Shown here piece after piece: positions 60,785-64,000 of a DNA stretch of 64,000 nucleotides (within the stretch, counting starts at the first letter, position 1; each line of letters begins with the position of its first letter). This DNA is from Fulvia fulva (taxonomy: Eukaryota > Ascomycota > Dothideomycetes > Mycosphaerellales > Mycosphaerellaceae), in assembly GCF_020509005.1 (NCBI RefSeq), contig NC_063018.1, positions 2,294,001-2,358,000 on the forward strand, written 5' to 3'. A program made the translations under genes and the position numbers. A model generated the notes under the pieces. The model ran no database searches. It had not been told where the DNA came from and worked only from the letters and a program-made list of their open reading frames with translations.

Positions 60785-62502
60785 AGACAGACTGATCAAC
60801 AAACAAACGAGTCAAAAATGAGGTGAATGACTTGATTGTTTGTACCCTACTAGCTCGTGACTTGCCTTGCAAGTGAATACACAGCATCTGACTTGCCTTG
60901 GTTGCTCAACTCGTGACGTGCCAAGACCTATATCGTCGTCGTTGCTAGTGTTACTGTCGGAGGTATTGTTACCGGAGTTCTCACCCTATTGAACAGCTCT
61001 TTCTCAATCGTTATCACCCCTTTCTTGCACTAGCTTTTTAAGGTCATTAGGTTGTTAATAGTGCTTGCTACTATATACCTTCGCTTCGGTATAAAAATAT
61101 CACCTACTTAACTAAACTGTCGCTCCGGCTCATTACTTATTATAGGGTAGTAGTTAATATCGAGCGCCATTCGTACTAGATTAGGCCATCAAGGTAGCTT
61201 ATTAACCTAATACTTAATAGGTGAATCGGTAACAGTAAGCTTAGCTTTAGGGTACCGCGGTAGGCGTATATACTACTCTATCTTATCGAGGCCTCGTTAA
61301 GCGTAATCTTTGTCGCTCTCGTAATCTTTAACGAAGCCCTTATCGACGGTAAGGTATAAGGACTATTACGGCTACTTCTTCTTAATCGTAACTAGCTTAT
61401 AGGGTAGCTAGAGCTTTGTTACCTCTTTCTTACGGCCTATAATCTACGTATTAGTAGGACCGAAGCGGCTATTGCTTTTGTTATACTTAAGCTAATACTA
61501 CTTTATTCTTAGGTATAATACAACTACTACTATGTATATAGGCGTATCGTCTAATCGTATAAAGTATTTACTTATCTTCTACGAAGTAAGGTTAATCGCT
61601 ATAGAGAAGTAACCCTCTACGGTTAAGGGTAGCTCGAGCTCCTTATCTAATACTTGTTTAAGTATTATATTAGCCGATATTCGAGACCGCGGTAGTATAC
61701 GTCGTAGTAGCTAAAGTAGATACCTCTCTCGCTACTCTTCGAAGTGTTCTATTACGCGAGCGAAAGTAGGTAGTACCTACTAGATTATACTAAAGTTACC
61801 GCCGGTATTACCTTATAGAGTTATCGTTACGTCCTTTAACGGCTAAAGGATCTCGATATATCGCTTAATAATAGTCTAATCGTTAGCGGTAAGGGCATCG
61901 CGTACGATCGAAGGAGGTTTACGACTAGGCTCTATACCGCGCTCTATATAGCGGCGTAGGTAGTTATACTAGCTATCGACTTCTTGGCGTATAAACTTGT
62001 CGATAGCTAGTATTAGGTACGCGGCTCTCTCGGTACTATCGATATAGCTATTCTAGCGTATCTCGATAGCGTAGATAATACCGTATATATATCTTAAGCG
62101 CTGTCCGGCTTCGTTAGAGTAATAAGGTTAAGTTGTAGTTGGTCTAATAGCTCTAGGCGCTAAGGTAACGAGTTAATAAAATATAGTACGTAGTAAAGCT
62201 TACCGATAGGCCCTCGCTTTCGCTATAGTAGTAGATTAGCCTCTTTAACCGATTTAATAGCGACAAGCTCGTCTTCGAAGCCCCACGTAATATCGCCTAC
62301 GTACTTACCGAAGAGCGTAGCTTATATAGTAAGGTTGAATACAAAACGACACAGACATGCTCACAAGGCTTGCAAACGAAGGAGAGAACACCGCTTGCTT
62401 GTTTGAAAATACTGACCAAGCTATAGGCTTCCAACTTGCTTGCTTGTGACAAGGCTTGATTGCAAACCTTGGAGAATGACTTGCTTGTTGATCAGACTGT
62501 CT
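60785..62502 (-). mobile_element. hAT-like DNA transposon hAT2 (minus), RIPed inside, ends unmutated
   Basis: Its termini are an inverted repeat AGACAG-N-CTGATCAACAA (60,785-60,802 and 62,485-62,502, 17 of 18 matching), extended inward by AACAA-CAA. Subterminal repeats of ACTTGCCTTG and CTTGCTTGT type occur several times at both ends (60,830-60,915 and 62,370-62,490), as in many hAT elements. The internal CDS is strongly RIPed while about 130-150 bp at each end are not. No 8-bp TSD could be identified, and the two sides (LINE L5 and a host gene) do not match, so the exact ends remain open. Confidence 0.72.
60960..62340 (-). pseudogene. hAT2 transposase relic, C-terminal part
   Basis: On the minus strand, the region about 61,220-61,030 reads LVRMALDINYYPIISNEPERQFS followed by VGDIFIPKRRYIVASTINNLMTL, which matches the hAT dimerisation region (SxEPERxFS with its Glu). 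Upstream the sequence from about 62,340 down to 61,260 reads as a broken transposase core, including KYFIRLDDTPIYIVVVVLY near 61,565-61,505. The element is short (1.7 kb), so the N-terminal DNA-binding part is missing or very short. Inactive. Confidence 0.75.
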
Positions 62503-63059
62503 GAAGCTTTATCGTCTTCGTTCCGAGACTTGCTTCCAACGGTGCCATCGCCGTTCGATGCTTTGGCCCCTCTACGTTCGTCAGTATCCATTGGTCCGTA
62601 ACATAGGTGCCACAGAACTGGCCGGCCTCCTGTGACCTTGGTCACTCTCCATACTCGTTGCTCGCTCTCCGGCTCGTATACGTCATAGCCTGGCTGGTAG
62701 TAAAGGTTACAAAGATCACCAAAACGGATGGACGTTACTCTGTCTGACCGAAACCACTCCCACCTGTTCTTCACGAGCCGGGTGTAGAAGTCAAGAAACG
62801 CCTTGCCGCCGAGATAAGCTCCATAGCTGTCCCATCTGAAATCGTCAGCTTTGTAATGTTCAGCGTTCTCATCCGAGGTATTGCTGCCATCTATCAAATT
62901 CTCGTCACTGGGCTTGTCTAAACCTGTCGTCTTCTCACTCTCGCTGGGCTTCTCGTAGTTGCGAACGGCAACTTGGGATCGCGAGTCATTCTGAACAAGC
63001 TGCGGTTTCTCTCCCGGTGGCGGTGGAGGTTTCCGCTTCCCAACACCTTCCTCAGACAT
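62421..63059 (-). CDS. Host gene truncated by hAT2 (unknown, fungal AAA-ATPase N-domain-like)
   Basis: This is an intact 212-residue frame with ordinary composition and ATG at 63,059. Residues 1-70 are polar and low complexity, with a proline run PPPPPGEKP at about 12-20. A folded block at about 73-160 (FRWDSYGAYLGG, later IRFGDLCNLYYQPGYDVYEP, then QRVWRVTKVTGGRPVL) resembles, from memory and only loosely, the region found upstream of the ATPase module in large fungal AAA+ proteins (DUF7025 type). Such proteins are usually several times longer. From about residue 186 on (62,502 and below) the frame reads hAT2 terminal sequence, so the last ~27 residues are transposon-derived and the original 3' part is absent. 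Expression and function unknown. Confidence 0.55.
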   Translation of the reverse strand: MSEEGVGKRKPPPPPGEKPQLVQNDSRSQVAVRNYEKPSESEKTTGLDKPSDENLIDGSNTSDENAEHYKADDFRWDSYGAYLGGKAFLDFYTRLVKNRWEWFRSDRVTSIRFGDLCNLYYQPGYDVYEPESEQRVWRVTKVTGGRPVLWHLCYGPMDTDERRGAKASNGDGTVGSKSRNEDDKASDSLINKQVILQGLQSSLVTSKQVGSL

Positions 63060-63356
63060 GATATCAGAGAGTAATCAAGACGTCGGGACGACTGCACGGT
63101 GTTAGCAGACGAGCGAAGATCCTCTCGGAGAGTGCGTGCACGAAGGAGTGGTGAAGACCAAGATCTTCCGAGGCCCTGTTATATGCATCCTTGCGACACC
63201 AAGCTGAGCACAAACGCCGAGACGCTGCATTTGGGAGTCCATCGCAGGACGAGAATAGCAGACGCGCCAGGCGATGCGAACTGCATCACGACGTGCGACG
63301 TGCATGCTGGATGAAAGATTGCAGGTGTCAGCGCGTCTCGAGGATTCAGCCTATGA
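63060..63356. promoter_or_regulatory. Divergent intergenic region, possible shared promoter
   Basis: The stretch between the minus-strand gene (ATG 63,059) and the plus-strand coding remnant has normal composition and several overlapping short frames on both strands, none convincing. No clear TATA box was seen. If the plus-strand gene has a further 5' exon, it would have to lie here. Confidence 0.3.
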
Positions 63357-63881
63357 TCTATCGTATGGCAACTCCTCAACGCCCATCACTACGACCTTCG
63401 AGACTGGACCGAAGTGACGAGTCTGCACGACCATCACGACAACCTGGTTTACAGCAACCTGTCCTACTTGTGCAGCTTCTTCAAGTACCTCGTCCGGACC
63501 GCGCCGTGCGGTGCTGTATTCTGCATCATAGATAATGTGAGGAGTCTCGAGCGCGCAGTGGGTGTAGAGGTCATGGATATTATCGTTGACATGCTGAGAG
63601 ATCTCGTCACCCCTGACGAACAGGATGATCAAGCAATTGCCTTCAAGCCTATCCTTTTCACCCCGGACCTCAAGGGCGTTGTGTTGAGGGGTATGCAAAT
63701 GGATGAGGTTGTGAGGGTTCGGGCGATTGGAAGCAGTGGCGGGACCATGACTCCGAAGCAGACGAGTCGTCGCTTGAGGTCATGCGATAGTGGGTATAGC
63801 GAGTCGCTTGCACCAGGGACCTCGAGTGATGATGTGAATGTTGGATTCGCGAGATCGCCTGACGACCCATCGCAGTTCTGA
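63357..63881 (+). pseudogene. Host gene 3' part, P-loop/NACHT-like remnant or mis-spliced 5' end
   Basis: The frame is open from just after a TGA at 63,354 to the stop at 63,879 (174 residues), longer than the in-frame GTG at 63,414 suggests. It reads SIVWQLLNAHHYDLRDW, then LSYLCSFFKYLV near 63,450-63,490 and VFCIIDNVRSLE near 63,515-63,550. Hydrophobic residues ending in Asp resemble a Walker B strand, as in fungal NACHT/AAA-type proteins. The C-terminal third is Ser/Thr/Asp-rich and likely unstructured. No Walker A motif or start is in sight upstream, and a TGA interrupts the conserved-looking stretch, so it is a 5'-damaged gene unless an intron explains the break. Confidence 0.4.
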
Positions 63882-64000
63882 GCTTACGGTCTCTCGGGCG
63901 GGAAGTTACGAACTCTCTAAATGAGACGTTTCCTCCGTATATCGCTGTAGCCTTGTTGGTCGCACAACGATCGAAGATCTGAGGGGACTGCCAGAATCGA
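63882..64000. other. Unassigned right edge
   Basis: Ordinary-composition sequence after the plus-strand coding remnant, with nothing recognised in this short end. Confidence 0.4.

Noticed and set aside
1..62340. Recoded genome in which TAG is a sense codon
   Set aside because: TAG is abundant in the relics, but genes in the unmutated islands have no internal TAG, and TAG occurs exactly where Gln and Trp are expected together with loss of CpA/TpG. RIP explains it.
63099..63379. Several overlapping frames on both strands between the two right-hand genes
   Set aside because: Four frames overlap the same bases, none has a domain, and they contain Arg/Ser/Cys-rich content of random GC-balanced DNA.
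1..64000. CRISPR arrays, tRNA/rRNA genes, phage or bacterial operons
   Set aside because: No regularly spaced repeats, no tRNA or rRNA signature and no bacterial gene organisation were seen. The element types and RIP pattern are fungal.

Overview
The window looks like a repeat-rich block from a filamentous ascomycete genome (Pezizomycotina). Almost all of it is transposon relics carrying the signature of repeat-induced point mutation (RIP): CpA and TpG are nearly absent, TpA is very common, and CpG is largely kept. A hand count over 38,521-38,640 gives 16 TpA, 8 CpG, 2 CpA and 1 TpG. Over 58,561-58,680, in a young LINE copy, the same count gives 4 TpA, 5 CpA and 11 TpG. As a result ancestral CAG (Gln) and TGG (Trp) codons read as TAG, so protein families can be recognised in translation but almost no long reading frame survives. 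Only three stretches have ordinary, unmutated composition and plausible host genes: about 4,600-6,100, about 62,500-64,000, and parts of the youngest LINE copies.

Layout, left to right. 1-2,465: 3' part of a chromodomain Ty3/gypsy element plus its LTR. 2,466-4,351: two head-to-head non-autonomous Fot1/Pogo-like copies forming a long inverted repeat. 4,600-6,100: unmutated island with a candidate small secreted cysteine-rich protein on the minus strand. 6,600-10,276: LINE L1 (+), ending at a third Fot1-like copy (10,277-11,418). 11,419-21,307: LINE L2 (-), split by a complete Ty1/copia element (13,237-18,856). 21,308-26,929: second complete copy of that copia family, inverted. 26,930-42,975: a three-level nest, gypsy-A containing gypsy-B (27,653-42,068), containing gypsy-C (30,250-37,496, minus). 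42,975-51,455: LINE L4 (+), containing LINE L3 (43,985-46,924, minus). 51,460-60,784: LINE L5 (+), containing hAT transposon hAT1 (52,463-60,342), containing LINE L6 (54,147-59,038, minus). 60,785-62,502: a second hAT (hAT2, minus). 62,421-64,000: ordinary-composition sequence with two divergent genes, one truncated by hAT2 and one with a damaged 5' part.

Insertion boundaries were fixed by matching terminal repeats and target-site duplications (TSDs) read directly from the sequence: ATTTA for copia-1, ATAGT for gypsy-B, ATAAT for gypsy-C, a 15-bp duplication for L3, GATCGAAC (8 bp) for hAT1 and a 14-bp duplication for L6. Together these give a relative insertion history. The two youngest LINE insertions, L3 and L6, are also the least RIP-mutated.

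I found no tRNA, rRNA, CRISPR, bacterial operon or clearly novel multi-gene system. The most interesting points are the effector-like gene embedded in RIP territory, the gene whose 3' end is now encoded by a hAT terminus, patches of unmutated DNA inside heavily RIPed copies, and RT catalytic motifs destroyed by the dinucleotide specificity of RIP.
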